From SIG440 sp045645485 (GTDB lineage: Bacteria; Bacillota; Clostridia; Monoglobales; Monoglobaceae): a stretch of DNA of 64,000 nucleotides. Below are positions 50,937 through 59,540 of the stretch, one piece after another (within the stretch, counting starts at the first letter, position 1; every line of letters begins with the position of its first letter). Under the pieces are notes generated by a model, which was given only the letters and a program-made list of their open reading frames with translations, was not told the origin of the DNA and did no database searches. The stretch is taken from NCBI GenBank assembly GCA_045645485.1, contig JAZRIX010000061.1, positions 1 through 64,000 on the forward strand. Reading direction: 5' to 3'. Made by a program: the position numbers and the translations under genes.

Positions 50937-53507
50937 TTACATAGTTGAATAAAGAATTTTTGCTGCTTCGGCTTTTGTAAGCGCCTTAGCAGGTTTGAGT
51001 GAACCGTCTTCGTAGCCTTTCATTGCACCTATATTCAACATTACCGATATGCCTGACTCTGCCCATGAAGCAATATCTGATTTGTCGGTTGACGTGATTT
51101 TTGTTTTGTAAAAGCCGCCGGGGAGAGTTCTAGAAACAATTGTTGCGGCTTCGGCACGGCTTATGGATGCCAAGGGGTCTGCTCGGGTTTCTTTTGGTGA
51201 AACATAACGTCCTTTCAGAATGTTCAGGTGATACAGAGCCTTGAAGCTGTTCAGTGCCCATGAGGGGATTTCCTTGATATCGCTGTAAGGCAGTGACACC
51301 TTTGCATAATCATTTGCGTTGATACCCATGGAGTTTACCATCATAACAGCAAATTCAGAACGTGTCATATCCTTGTTGGGATTAAACTTCAGCACACCGT
51401 CTGATGTCGAACCGTTTATGATTTTTTGAGAGTACATATAATTCAGTGTTTTTTCCGCCCAATGTCCTTTTGTATCGGCAAAAGGAGTGAAAATAGCTGT
51501 GTTCCCCGAAATAGTTGACTTGAATGAAGTATACCCGAATTCATTTGTTGCTATAAGGGTTATTTTCTGTGTGCTTTTCGGAAGTATTGCTGAGAGCTTT
51601 CCTGTTGAAGCATTATAAGTGAAATCGGTTGGTTTTCCGTCTGCTTTCAGGATGATACCGTCTTTGAAAGTGGAAATGTTATATTTGCACGAAATTACAG
51701 CATCAAGCTTACCGTTTTTGAAGCTCATATCAATTACGGGATATGATGCAGGGTCTGTACTGTCAGGATCCGCGGTGGTTACGGGGATGGTTACGGTTTT
51801 CTTTCCTGCACTGACGGAGATGCTGCCCTTCTGTGAAAACTTATCTGTGGCTGTGAATTCCAGAGCTTGATTCAGACTTCCGATACCTTCGTCACATTCC
51901 CAGTTGAAGCAGTCGGGGCTTGATATAAGCTTGTTATATCCGCCGTATGCATCAGCAGAAAGGGAAATTTTTTCTCCGGGTTTTAATGTAATTTCTGTAA
52001 GCCTGTCTCCTGTTGCCTTGTTGTTAACGGTTATGTCGGTAGGGGTTTCAAGACAGGTAATAGCGGTGGAGGATTTTATTTCCCCCGATGAGACGTTTAC
52101 GGCAACAATGCTGTTGTCTTTTGCTGTGAAAAGTCCTGACTGTGTTACCGTGCTTTCCTTTCCTTCCTGAACAGAATATACTACATCATCGGGCACATCC
52201 GCTGGATAAAAGGCTTTGTCGGTTGCTTTCAATTCAAGCTGAAGCTGTGCACCCTTCAGTATATAGTTTGAAAGAGGATACAGATGCAGATGTGCAGCTG
52301 TTCCTGTTCTCTTCTCGGTGTTGGTAAATAAAAAGTATGTTGATACGCTTCGCTCTTTTCCTTCGGACGGTTTGTTGATAAGATTTGCAGAGCTGTTGCC
52401 CGGCATCTGAACTGATATTGCTGTGGAGCCGCCGCCGTCAAAGTTCAGTGCATCAATACAACCCAGCTCCTTCAGACGGCTTGCAAGGGTTTTGAGCTGA
52501 ACTCCGTAGCTGTGTCCGCTCTGCCTGCCGTCGATTGTATACAGAATTATGGTTCCGTCTTCTTTCAGACCGATAGCTGTTCGGGGAGCAGCACCTGCTT
52601 CGAGGTTGGGATTAACTTCTCCGTTGGTGAGGAGTCGTCCGCCAAAGGCACCCATACCTACTTTGACATCATTCCAGCGTGAATCACCCTGTGCACTGAA
52701 TCTTATGGACACCTGTTCACCTTCTTTGAGTGTGGAAAACGGGGTGAGTATTTCTTCAGGAGCATTTGCGTCAACTGTTATAACAAGCTTATCCTCCGGA
52801 ATGGGAATGGAGGAGTTGTTAAGGGTTACGGACTCAACAACGGCAGTCATTGTTGTACCCAGTTTCATTTCTCCTTCGACGGAACCAAGAATTATATCAT
52901 AACCGCTGGTAGTGTTTTTTGTGGTTTCAGAGAAGTCTCTTGTGAGCATATAAGAAGAATAGGGTTGACGGTATTTGTTGATGTTATGAATATGCATTTC
53001 GGTTCCGTCTTCTTTTTTCAGTACGGCATAAAGGAACACTTTTGAGATAAAAGCGGTTCCGTCATCAAGAATACCAATTGCTTCCTGCCCTGACGAATCT
53101 TTTGTGACGATTTTTCCGTCAATGATGGCATTGCTCATAGGAACTCCGGTCTGAAATGAGAAAAAATCGGCATTTGTTCCGCCGAGAATATCTATTCCGA
53201 GATTTTCAAGACGGGAGGTTTCACTTGTGAGGGTACTTGTTCCATACAGCGCAGAACCGTATGTTATGGACGGAATAACACTGCTGTTTGGAGTATAGGT
53301 CATATAGTTCTCTGTTTGCTGACCGACTCCGTTTTGATCACTGAAAAACACATTATGCGTGAAAAAGAGACCTTCACCTATTTTGGTGCTGTAGCCGTCG
53401 ATTTTTGAGCTTCCGAGAATTGATGCAAAGACTCCTGAAGAAGATAAAACAATGGTCAGAGTCAGAAGAGTCGCAATAGCTTTCTTGAGTAAAGTTTTTT
53501 TATTCAT
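50937..53507 (-). CDS. Secreted phosphodiester glycosidase (NAGPA-like) with C-terminal S-layer homology domains
   Basis: 856 residues. Signal peptide at 1-~28 (ATLLTLTIVLSSSGVFA). The N-terminal half is a NAGPA/phosphodiester glycosidase domain: LGGTNADFFSFQTGVPMSN, GAFGGRLLTNGEV, PRTAIGLKEDGTIILYTIDG and ALNFDGGGSTAISV. A middle β-rich region of Ig/bacterial-surface type follows (VYSVQEGKESTVTQSGLF). The last ~170 residues hold three SLH repeats (KGHWAEKTLNYMYSQKI; SWALNSFKALYHLNILKG; IASWAESGISVMLNIGAM). It removes a sugar from a phosphodiester-linked glycan, perhaps a wall polymer, while bound to the wall by SLH. Start 53507 has SD AAGGAAG. No terminator separates its end from the mgtE promoter. 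Confidence 0.88.
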   Translation of the reverse strand: MNKKTLLKKAIATLLTLTIVLSSSGVFASILGSSKIDGYSTKIGEGLFFTHNVFFSDQNGVGQQTENYMTYTPNSSVIPSITYGSALYGTSTLTSETSRLENLGIDILGGTNADFFSFQTGVPMSNAIIDGKIVTKDSSGQEAIGILDDGTAFISKVFLYAVLKKEDGTEMHIHNINKYRQPYSSYMLTRDFSETTKNTTSGYDIILGSVEGEMKLGTTMTAVVESVTLNNSSIPIPEDKLVITVDANAPEEILTPFSTLKEGEQVSIRFSAQGDSRWNDVKVGMGAFGGRLLTNGEVNPNLEAGAAPRTAIGLKEDGTIILYTIDGRQSGHSYGVQLKTLASRLKELGCIDALNFDGGGSTAISVQMPGNSSANLINKPSEGKERSVSTYFLFTNTEKRTGTAAHLHLYPLSNYILKGAQLQLELKATDKAFYPADVPDDVVYSVQEGKESTVTQSGLFTAKDNSIVAVNVSSGEIKSSTAITCLETPTDITVNNKATGDRLTEITLKPGEKISLSADAYGGYNKLISSPDCFNWECDEGIGSLNQALEFTATDKFSQKGSISVSAGKKTVTIPVTTADPDSTDPASYPVIDMSFKNGKLDAVISCKYNISTFKDGIILKADGKPTDFTYNASTGKLSAILPKSTQKITLIATNEFGYTSFKSTISGNTAIFTPFADTKGHWAEKTLNYMYSQKIINGSTSDGVLKFNPNKDMTRSEFAVMMVNSMGINANDYAKVSLPYSDIKEIPSWALNSFKALYHLNILKGRYVSPKETRADPLASISRAEAATIVSRTLPGGFYKTKITSTDKSDIASWAESGISVMLNIGAMKGYEDGSLKPAKALTKAEAAKILYSTM

Positions 53508-53548
53508 AAACACACTTCCTTGAAAATTTGTCGAAAAACGTTATCTTA

Positions 53549-53577
53549 AGTATAACAAAACAGAAGGAAGATGTAAA
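53549..53577 (-). promoter_or_regulatory. Promoter of the NAGPA-SLH gene
   Basis: Minus strand TTTACA (53577-53572), 17-nt spacer, TATACT (53554-53549). Confidence 0.7.
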
Positions 53578-53589
53578 TAAAAATAATCT

Positions 53590-53603
53590 TACAATATTGT
53601 AAC
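53590..53603. promoter_or_regulatory. 14-bp perfect palindrome, possible operator
   Basis: TTACAATATTGTAA lies 13 bases upstream of the -35 of the NAGPA-SLH promoter and ~55 bases from the opposed tRNA promoter. The form suits a dimeric repressor; no regulator is known. Confidence 0.35.
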
Positions 53604-53656
53604 AAAGAAGCATTTTGAGACGAAAAAGAAAAAAATAAAATTTTTTAAAAAAACAC

Positions 53657-53685
53657 TTGCATTTTTAAAAAAGATGTGGTAAAAT
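53657..53685 (+). promoter_or_regulatory. tRNA-Arg promoter
   Basis: TTGCAT (53657-53662), 17-nt spacer, TAAAAT (53680-53685). Confidence 0.8.
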
Positions 53686-53726
53686 ATATAAACGTTGGCG
53701 AAAGAAAAAATTCTTTTGTTTAATAT

Positions 53727-53803
53727 GCGCCGGTAGCTCAGCTGGATAGAGTGACTGGCTACGAACCAGTAGGTCGGGGGTTCGAGTCCCTCCCGGCGCA
53801 CCA
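53727..53803 (+). tRNA. tRNA-Arg (anticodon ACG)
   Basis: Cloverleaf of 77 bases with encoded CCA: acceptor GCGCCGG / CCGGCGC, D-loop AGCTCAGCTGGATAGAG, anticodon stem ACTGG / CCAGT with loop CTACGAA (anticodon ACG at 53761-53763, read as ICG), T-arm GGGGGTTCGAGTCCCTC. Reads CGU/CGC/CGA codons after deamination of A34. Confidence 0.97.
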
Positions 53804-53835
53804 AAAATCCTCGTACGATAGTACGGGGATTTTTA
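53804..53835 (+). terminator. Terminator of tRNA-Arg
   Basis: AAAAATCCTCGTAC-GATA-GTACGGGGATTTTT, near-perfect stem ending in T residues. Confidence 0.9.
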
Positions 53836-53847
53836 CTTTATTTTAAA

Positions 53848-54055
53848 CTGACAGAAGTTATCCCAACCTGATTTTAAGCGACTGGTTTTCAACCAAACTG
53901 CTTCAAAATGCTCACTAAGCCAAACACCTGTCAAGACTGATAATCTGAAACATACCGAAATTACGTCTTTTCAGGCAGGCTCGTATAGCTTCTGTCAGGC
54001 TAATTGCTGAATTTTTTGTCAAGCATTGAGCCGTTTGGTTTTCTTGACAGAAGTT
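53848..54055. repeat. Inverted/direct copies of TGACAGAAG between tRNA-Arg and the TIR gene
   Basis: CTGACAGAAG (53848-53857) and its inverse CTTCTGTCAG (53989-53998); TGACAGAAGTT is repeated directly at 53849-53859 and 54045-54055, the last overlapping the TIR promoter −35. AACCAAAC (53891-53898) and GTTTGGTT (54033-54040) are a second inverted pair. No gene is seen in 53836-54178. Confidence 0.5.
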
Positions 54056-54072
54056 TGATAAAATGGTATAAT
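54044..54072 (+). promoter_or_regulatory. Consensus promoter of the TIR-NB-ARC gene
   Basis: TTGACA (54044-54049), 17-nt spacer, TATAAT (54067-54072): a perfect consensus pair. The leader is ~100 nt. Confidence 0.85.
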
Positions 54073-54178
54073 TAATTGTGTTTATGGTGAATGGGTGGTT
54101 AGTAAATTTGTTCATATAAATTTGACATCGGCAATGCTTTCCATACTGTAAGACACCGCAAAGCAAGGGGGAAAAATC

Positions 54179-56917
54179 ATGTTAGTTAACAAAAAATATG
54201 ATATATTTATAAGTTACCGTCATAACAATATGACCCTTGTAGGAGAGCTTGTACATAGACTGGAAAGATATTATGATGTGTTCTGGGATCAAAGACTTGA
54301 ATCGGGGTACTGGAATGAACAGCTTACGCAAGCCATAGATAATTCCTCGGTTGTGCTGATAAATCTCAACGTTGGTTCCCTTAATAAAAAGACAGATGGC
54401 GAAGACTGGTTTTTGAATGAAATTGTATACAGTATAACTACCAAGCAAAAGGAAAGAATCATACCTGTTTGCTATGATGGATTTGCTTTTCCTGATATAC
54501 TTCAGATTGAAGGGTTAACTGATGAAGAAAGGGAAAAGCTTCAGCTTTTGAAAGATAAATATCAAAGAATAGTGGACGTTAAAAGCCTTGAAAAGATTGT
54601 TGAAAAGATTGTTGAATATCTTTCGGGGTTGGGTGTTGAGCCAAAGGGCGTGTTTTCAGAATATAATGAAAATATAAGTCTGAAGATAGAAAAAATTGTT
54701 TCTGTTAGCAACTTTGTCGGAAGAGAAAAAGAACTTCAGGAAATGGTTGAGCTTGTTCACACGAATGATATAGTGTTTCTTTCGGGTATGGGAGGAATAG
54801 GAAAGACGGAGCTTGCCAGAAAGTTCATTGAAGAAATGACGGGAGGATACAGATGTATTTTCTGCAAATATGAAGGCTCTCTTGAAAACACGCTTTCCAG
54901 AATAGAGATAAAGGGTCTTGAAGAGACTGACTTTAAGTCCAGAGAAAATGCACTCAAACAACTTTTGAACAGAAAAGTTGTACTTGTGATTGATAATTTT
55001 GATTTTAACTGTGATGAGAATATTGACAGCTATATATATGAATTTTGCAAGTATAGCTGTAAGAAGCTTATTACAACGAGAAACTCGTTTAAAGCACTGG
55101 AATTCCCGTGCGATACCGGATTTGTTGCTCTTGATGCGTTGGAAAATGAACATATTCGAAAATTGTTTGAGGACAAATACGGTGATAAGATTACTGATAG
55201 TCAATTTGAACGAATTCTTGAATTTACGGGTGGACTGACTCTTGCTGTGCCGATTCTGGCATCTCTTTGCATGAAATCCGATATGTCTGTGGATGAGCTG
55301 TGTGATAAACTGGAGGAGGGGCTTAAAGGCATTGAAAACAGTGAAAGTGTCAGCTATGTAAAAGATGGTAACAAAAAGGGAAATGTACCGCAGATTCTGC
55401 GTATCCTGTTTGATATGAATACATTAAATGACGAAAAGAAAGCGACTTTATGCAATCTTTCTCTTTTGCAGTTTGTGCAGGTGACAAAAAGTGTGTACCG
55501 TGAGTTTGCTTTATCTTCGGGCACAGGCAATCTTGATGCTTTCAATGAACTTGTAGATGAAGGATGGATAAAAGAAACGGGTGATAACGATAGCAAGGCT
55601 TGCTATGAGTTGCATCCCCTTATTAATTCTATTGTAAAAGAAGATTTAAAGCCATCAGTAAAAACATCTCCCCAGCTTTTTGCGAATATAGAGGCGAAGA
55701 GTAAGGATATTATAATCCGCGACTTTTTTGGACGTTTTCTTGAAAACGTTGATTTGCATAACCCGGATAACTATAACTATTTTGCAGGCAGAGTCAGCAA
55801 TGAGCAAGTTGACTTCTACTGTAAAAATGTTCTGGAAATTCTTCTTTCAAAAGAATGCTATGACGATACCGATGTTGTACTTGCAATAAATATGTTTGGT
55901 TCAACGGAAATACGGACAGAAAAAAACACAAAGGCACTTCGTTGTATTGTTCAAAAATGCTTTGAGGGACGAAAAAACAAAGCGGTGTCAGAGAAAGTCA
56001 CCAAGAAATTTGTAAGAGAGTTTATTCCCGTGATGATTGGTATAATGATGGAAAGCGATTCGAAAACTGCGGAGATTTTTTCAATATATCGCGAATATAA
56101 AAAATCATTGAAAAAGTATTTGTCTTTATATTTGGGATTCAAAATGAAAGCCGGCGTCAGATATGCCTTATCTTTTGTCGGTGAAAGAGAAGAAAACAGG
56201 AATAAGATTACAGCACTTGAAACCAAGATAAGAAATGCCGAATCTGTTGAAAAAGCTTTTGAACTTGCAGAATCTGTCTGGAGAAGAGTTGTGCTGGAGG
56301 ATTTCTACCGAGATAATGTGTTTTTGCCGTTTATGACGGAAAATGCAACCAAAGAAGAAGTGGAAAGCGTTATTGACGCAACTTTAAAACGTTACGGAGA
56401 CAAGGACTTGCTTGATGAATACGGAATAAACGAAGGGGAGTTTCTGGCAAGAGCGGTTATCAGCAGCTGCCTGATACGGGGATATGACTTTTTGTCATAC
56501 GAAAAATGTCTGAAGTTTGTTAACGCAATGTACAGATTCGGTGAACAAAGATTAAAGGCATGTATAATGTGCAATGACCCGGAGAAAAAGAATGCAACTG
56601 TACAGGAGCTTTTATGTGCAAAACCCGTTGCAGAAAAGACCGAACAAGAGCTGCGGAGTGAATTCATAGCCTTGCGTAATACCACCTATGTATTTGAAAA
56701 TGTATATTTTGACGAGTCTGCAGATATTATACTTGACTATGTTAAAGGAATGGTGAATGCTTTTGGTGACAACAAAAAATACACGTTTGTTGTTTATGCA
56801 TGGGTCAGCTTTGCTTCACACATTTTTGAAAATGATGAGATAAGGAAAAAAGCAAAGAAGATACAGGCTGATTATGAGGTCAAGGTGTCGGGAATTAAGC
56901 TGAAGTATACGGTTTGA
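54179..56917 (+). CDS. TIR-NB-ARC (NLR-like STAND) protein, probable antiphage effector
   Basis: 912 residues in one gene. TIR domain 1-~150: KYDIFISYRHNNMTLVGELV, then DWFLNEIVYSI with E81 in the position of the NADase catalytic Glu. STAND NTPase ~178-480: FVGREKELQEMV, P-loop GMGGIGKTELARKF (~203-216), Walker B VVLVIDNFD (~265-273), LITTRNS and GGLTLAVPILA. A winged-helix region (LHPLINSIVKEDL) follows. The C-terminal ~380 residues are α-helical and unrecognised; they would be the sensor. By analogy with bacterial TIR-STAND and Avs proteins, ligand binding by the C-terminus should trigger oligomerisation and NAD+ depletion. SD AAGGGGG. No companion gene. Confidence 0.88.
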   Translation: MLVNKKYDIFISYRHNNMTLVGELVHRLERYYDVFWDQRLESGYWNEQLTQAIDNSSVVLINLNVGSLNKKTDGEDWFLNEIVYSITTKQKERIIPVCYDGFAFPDILQIEGLTDEEREKLQLLKDKYQRIVDVKSLEKIVEKIVEYLSGLGVEPKGVFSEYNENISLKIEKIVSVSNFVGREKELQEMVELVHTNDIVFLSGMGGIGKTELARKFIEEMTGGYRCIFCKYEGSLENTLSRIEIKGLEETDFKSRENALKQLLNRKVVLVIDNFDFNCDENIDSYIYEFCKYSCKKLITTRNSFKALEFPCDTGFVALDALENEHIRKLFEDKYGDKITDSQFERILEFTGGLTLAVPILASLCMKSDMSVDELCDKLEEGLKGIENSESVSYVKDGNKKGNVPQILRILFDMNTLNDEKKATLCNLSLLQFVQVTKSVYREFALSSGTGNLDAFNELVDEGWIKETGDNDSKACYELHPLINSIVKEDLKPSVKTSPQLFANIEAKSKDIIIRDFFGRFLENVDLHNPDNYNYFAGRVSNEQVDFYCKNVLEILLSKECYDDTDVVLAINMFGSTEIRTEKNTKALRCIVQKCFEGRKNKAVSEKVTKKFVREFIPVMIGIMMESDSKTAEIFSIYREYKKSLKKYLSLYLGFKMKAGVRYALSFVGEREENRNKITALETKIRNAESVEKAFELAESVWRRVVLEDFYRDNVFLPFMTENATKEEVESVIDATLKRYGDKDLLDEYGINEGEFLARAVISSCLIRGYDFLSYEKCLKFVNAMYRFGEQRLKACIMCNDPEKKNATVQELLCAKPVAEKTEQELRSEFIALRNTTYVFENVYFDESADIILDYVKGMVNAFGDNKKYTFVVYAWVSFASHIFENDEIRKKAKKIQADYEVKVSGIKLKYTV

Positions 56918-56956
56918 TAAATAAGACGCTTCTGTTCCACAAGATTTTTTTACACA

Positions 56957-56995
56957 GGACTGACTGTTTGAATAGAATAGTCAGTCTTGTCTTTT
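56957..56995 (+). terminator. Terminator of the TIR-NB-ARC gene
   Basis: GACTGACT / AGTCAGTC (56958-56965 with 56979-56986), then TTGTCTTTT. Confidence 0.8.
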
Positions 56996-57043
56996 GTGCA
57001 AAGAAAATTCCTTTGATTTTATTGAAAAAATCACGCTCAACCC

Positions 57044-57072
57044 TTGACACAAGGGCTTTTTTACATTATACT
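57044..57072 (+). promoter_or_regulatory. proS promoter
   Basis: TTGACA (57044-57049), 17-nt spacer, TATACT (57067-57072). No T-box specifier or antiterminator is seen in the ~135-base leader. Confidence 0.85.
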
Positions 57073-57211
57073 GAAAATAATGGTTTATTGTGTAAATTGG
57101 GGCGGTATGTCCGAAGCTTCTGATTGAACAAAAAACTGTATGACGTTTTGCAAAATAACGTAGCCTTTTTCGGACGGTTATGTTAAATAAATATTGAAGG
57201 GAATGGGAATT

Positions 57212-58648
57212 TTGGCAAACGAAAAGAAATTGGTAGAAGAGATAACCTCTATGAGTGAGGACTTTGCACAATGGTATACTGACATTGTAAAAAAGACAAA
57301 ATTAGTTGATTATTCGGGCATCCGCGGTTGTATGGTTATACAGCCTTACGGTTATGCTATCTGGGAAAATATCCAGAAGGAGCTTGACAGACGCTTCAAG
57401 GAAACAGGACATGAAAATGTATATATGCCTATGTTTATTCCTGAAAGTCTTTTGCAGAAGGAAAAGGATCACGTTGAAGGCTTTGCACCGGAAGTGGCAT
57501 GGGTTACACACGGCGGTACAGAAAAGCTTGAAGAAAAGCTTTGTGTGAGACCTACATCAGAAACTTTGTTTTGTGATCATTACGCAAACATCATTCATTC
57601 ATACAGAGACCTTCCCAAGCTTTACAACCAGTGGTGTAACGTTGTGAGATGGGAAAAGACAACAAGACCTTTCCTCAGAACAATGGAATTTTTGTGGCAG
57701 GAGGGTCACACAGCTCATGCCACAGCTGAAGAAGCTGAGGCAGAAACACTTCGCATGCTGAATGTTTATGCTGATTTCTGTGAACAGGAGCTTGCAATTC
57801 CTGTTGTAAAGGGCAGAAAAACAGACAAAGAAAAGTTTGCAGGTGCTGAGGCTACTTATACAATCGAAAGTCTTATGCATGACGGCAAGGCTCTTCAGTC
57901 GGGTACAAGCCATTACTTTGGTGACGGCTTTGCAAAGGCTTTTGATATTCAGTACACGGGCGAGGACAATGAACTGCATTATGTACATCAGACATCATGG
58001 GGTATGACCACCCGTCTTATAGGTGCAATAATTATGGTTCACGGTGATGATGCAGGACTTAAGCTTCCCCCAAGAATCGCACCTGTTCAGGCTGTTATTG
58101 TTCCCATTGCTCAGCATAAGGCGGGCGTTTTGGAAAGAGCCGAAGAGCTTAGAGCTCAGCTTGCGGCAAAATTCAGAGTGAAGCTTGACGGCAGTGACAA
58201 GTCACCAGGCTGGAAGTTCAGCGAGTACGAAATGAAGGGTGTTCCGCTGAGAATTGAAATCGGACCCAAGGATATTGAAAACAATCAGGCGGTTCTCGTT
58301 AGCCGTACTACAAGAGAGAAGTTCTTTGTATCTCTTGATAATATTGAAGAAGAAGTTGCAAAGCATCTTGATACAATTCAACAGGAAATGCTGGATGCAG
58401 CTCTCAAAAACCGTGAAGAAAAGACTTCTGTTGCAGTTACCTATGACGAATTCAAGGATATCGTTGAAAACAAAGGCGGATTTGTGAAGGCTATGTGGTG
58501 CGGTGATGTTGAGTGCGAAGAACAAATCAAGGCAGACACTTCTGCAACATCACGTTGTATGCCATTTGAACAAGAGAATCTTTCTGACAAGTGTGTTTGC
58601 TGCGGAAAGCCTGCAAAGAAAATGGTATACTGGGGCAAAGCGTATTAA
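57212..58648 (+). CDS. proS: Prolyl-tRNA synthetase, archaeal/eukaryote-like (short) form
   Basis: 478 residues. Class II synthetase: motif 2 region WCNVVRWEKTTRPFLRTMEF, WQEGHTAHATAEEAEAE, motif 3 GMTTRLIGAIIMVHGDD, anticodon-binding domain VIVPIAQHKAGVLERAEEL, and the C-terminal zinc-like domain with CVCCGKPAKKMVYWGKAY at the end. That C-terminal Tyr ending and the absence of an editing insert mark the archaeal-type ProS found in many Clostridia. TTG 57212 follows GAAGGGAATGGG; an ATG at 57203 inside that SD is the less likely alternative. Confidence 0.95.
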   Translation: MANEKKLVEEITSMSEDFAQWYTDIVKKTKLVDYSGIRGCMVIQPYGYAIWENIQKELDRRFKETGHENVYMPMFIPESLLQKEKDHVEGFAPEVAWVTHGGTEKLEEKLCVRPTSETLFCDHYANIIHSYRDLPKLYNQWCNVVRWEKTTRPFLRTMEFLWQEGHTAHATAEEAEAETLRMLNVYADFCEQELAIPVVKGRKTDKEKFAGAEATYTIESLMHDGKALQSGTSHYFGDGFAKAFDIQYTGEDNELHYVHQTSWGMTTRLIGAIIMVHGDDAGLKLPPRIAPVQAVIVPIAQHKAGVLERAEELRAQLAAKFRVKLDGSDKSPGWKFSEYEMKGVPLRIEIGPKDIENNQAVLVSRTTREKFFVSLDNIEEEVAKHLDTIQQEMLDAALKNREEKTSVAVTYDEFKDIVENKGGFVKAMWCGDVECEEQIKADTSATSRCMPFEQENLSDKCVCCGKPAKKMVYWGKAY

Positions 58649-58688
58649 TTGATATACACAATAAAATAATTTAAGGGAGGAAACCGAT

Positions 58689-59540
58689 TTGTTTGACGGA
58701 TTTTATCAGTCATTGATTAACCAACTTGCTTTGATAAGAATATCGGATATTGTTGACATTGCAATTATTACGTTTATTCTGTACAAGGCATTGAAGTTTA
58801 TTCGTGATACCCGAACTGTTCAGCTTCTCAAAGGTGTTATTGTTTTGCTTGTTGTTATGCAGGTCAGTCAGATTGCAAAGCTTCACACTGTTCATTTTGT
58901 GTTGAGCAGTGCCATGCAGCTCGGTCTGGTTGCTATAATTGTTGTGTTTCAGCCTGAACTCAGACGAGCACTTGAACAGGTGGGACGCACATCAATGGGA
59001 CAGTGGTTCAGCTTTGACGAGCGTACCGATGATGTTGAAAAAGAAAAGATTATTGCTGAAATCAAGGATAGCTGTGCCAGTATGTCAAAAAGCCGTATCG
59101 GTGCTCTGATTGTTATGGAGCGTGAAATAAAGATAGGTGATATTGTTGGTACGGGAATAAACCTTAATGCGGATGTTACTGCAGAGCTTTTGATAAATAT
59201 TTTTATTCCCAAAACTCCTCTTCATGACGGTGCAGTAATTATTCGTGACAACAAAATTGAGGCGGCAAGCTGCTTTTTGCCTCTTTCCCAGAATCCCAAT
59301 GTGAGCAAGGAACTGGGAACACGTCACCGTGCGGGATTGGGCATGTCGGAAGAAGCCGATTCTGTTGTTGTTATTGTTTCGGAAGAAACAGGAAAGATAT
59401 CAATTGCCTGTGGCGGTGAGCTTAATATGGACTTGACTCCTGAAGAGCTTGAACACAACCTGCTTGAGCTTTTTGATGTAAAGAAAAAGGACAGCAGATT
59501 CAAAAAGAATATATTCGCAAGAAAGGAGAAGAACAAGTGA
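58689..59540 (+). CDS. cdaA: Diadenylate cyclase CdaA
   Basis: 283 residues. Three N-terminal membrane spans (about 15-95), then the DAC (DisA_N) domain: LHDGAVIIRDNKIEAASCFL carries the DGA motif and GTRHRAGLGMSEEAD the RHR motif. Makes the second messenger c-di-AMP from two ATP, which controls potassium and osmotic balance and is essential in most Firmicutes. TTG 58689 with SD AGGGAGG. Overlaps cdaR by four bases. Confidence 0.95.
   Translation: MFDGFYQSLINQLALIRISDIVDIAIITFILYKALKFIRDTRTVQLLKGVIVLLVVMQVSQIAKLHTVHFVLSSAMQLGLVAIIVVFQPELRRALEQVGRTSMGQWFSFDERTDDVEKEKIIAEIKDSCASMSKSRIGALIVMEREIKIGDIVGTGINLNADVTAELLINIFIPKTPLHDGAVIIRDNKIEAASCFLPLSQNPNVSKELGTRHRAGLGMSEEADSVVVIVSEETGKISIACGGELNMDLTPEELEHNLLELFDVKKKDSRFKKNIFARKEKNK

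Noticed and set aside
53727..53803. tRNA-Arg as attachment site of an integrated element
   Set aside because: No second copy of the tRNA 3' end and no integrase gene were seen in the window.
57073..57211. T-box ahead of proS
   Set aside because: No specifier loop, antiterminator motif or terminator was found.
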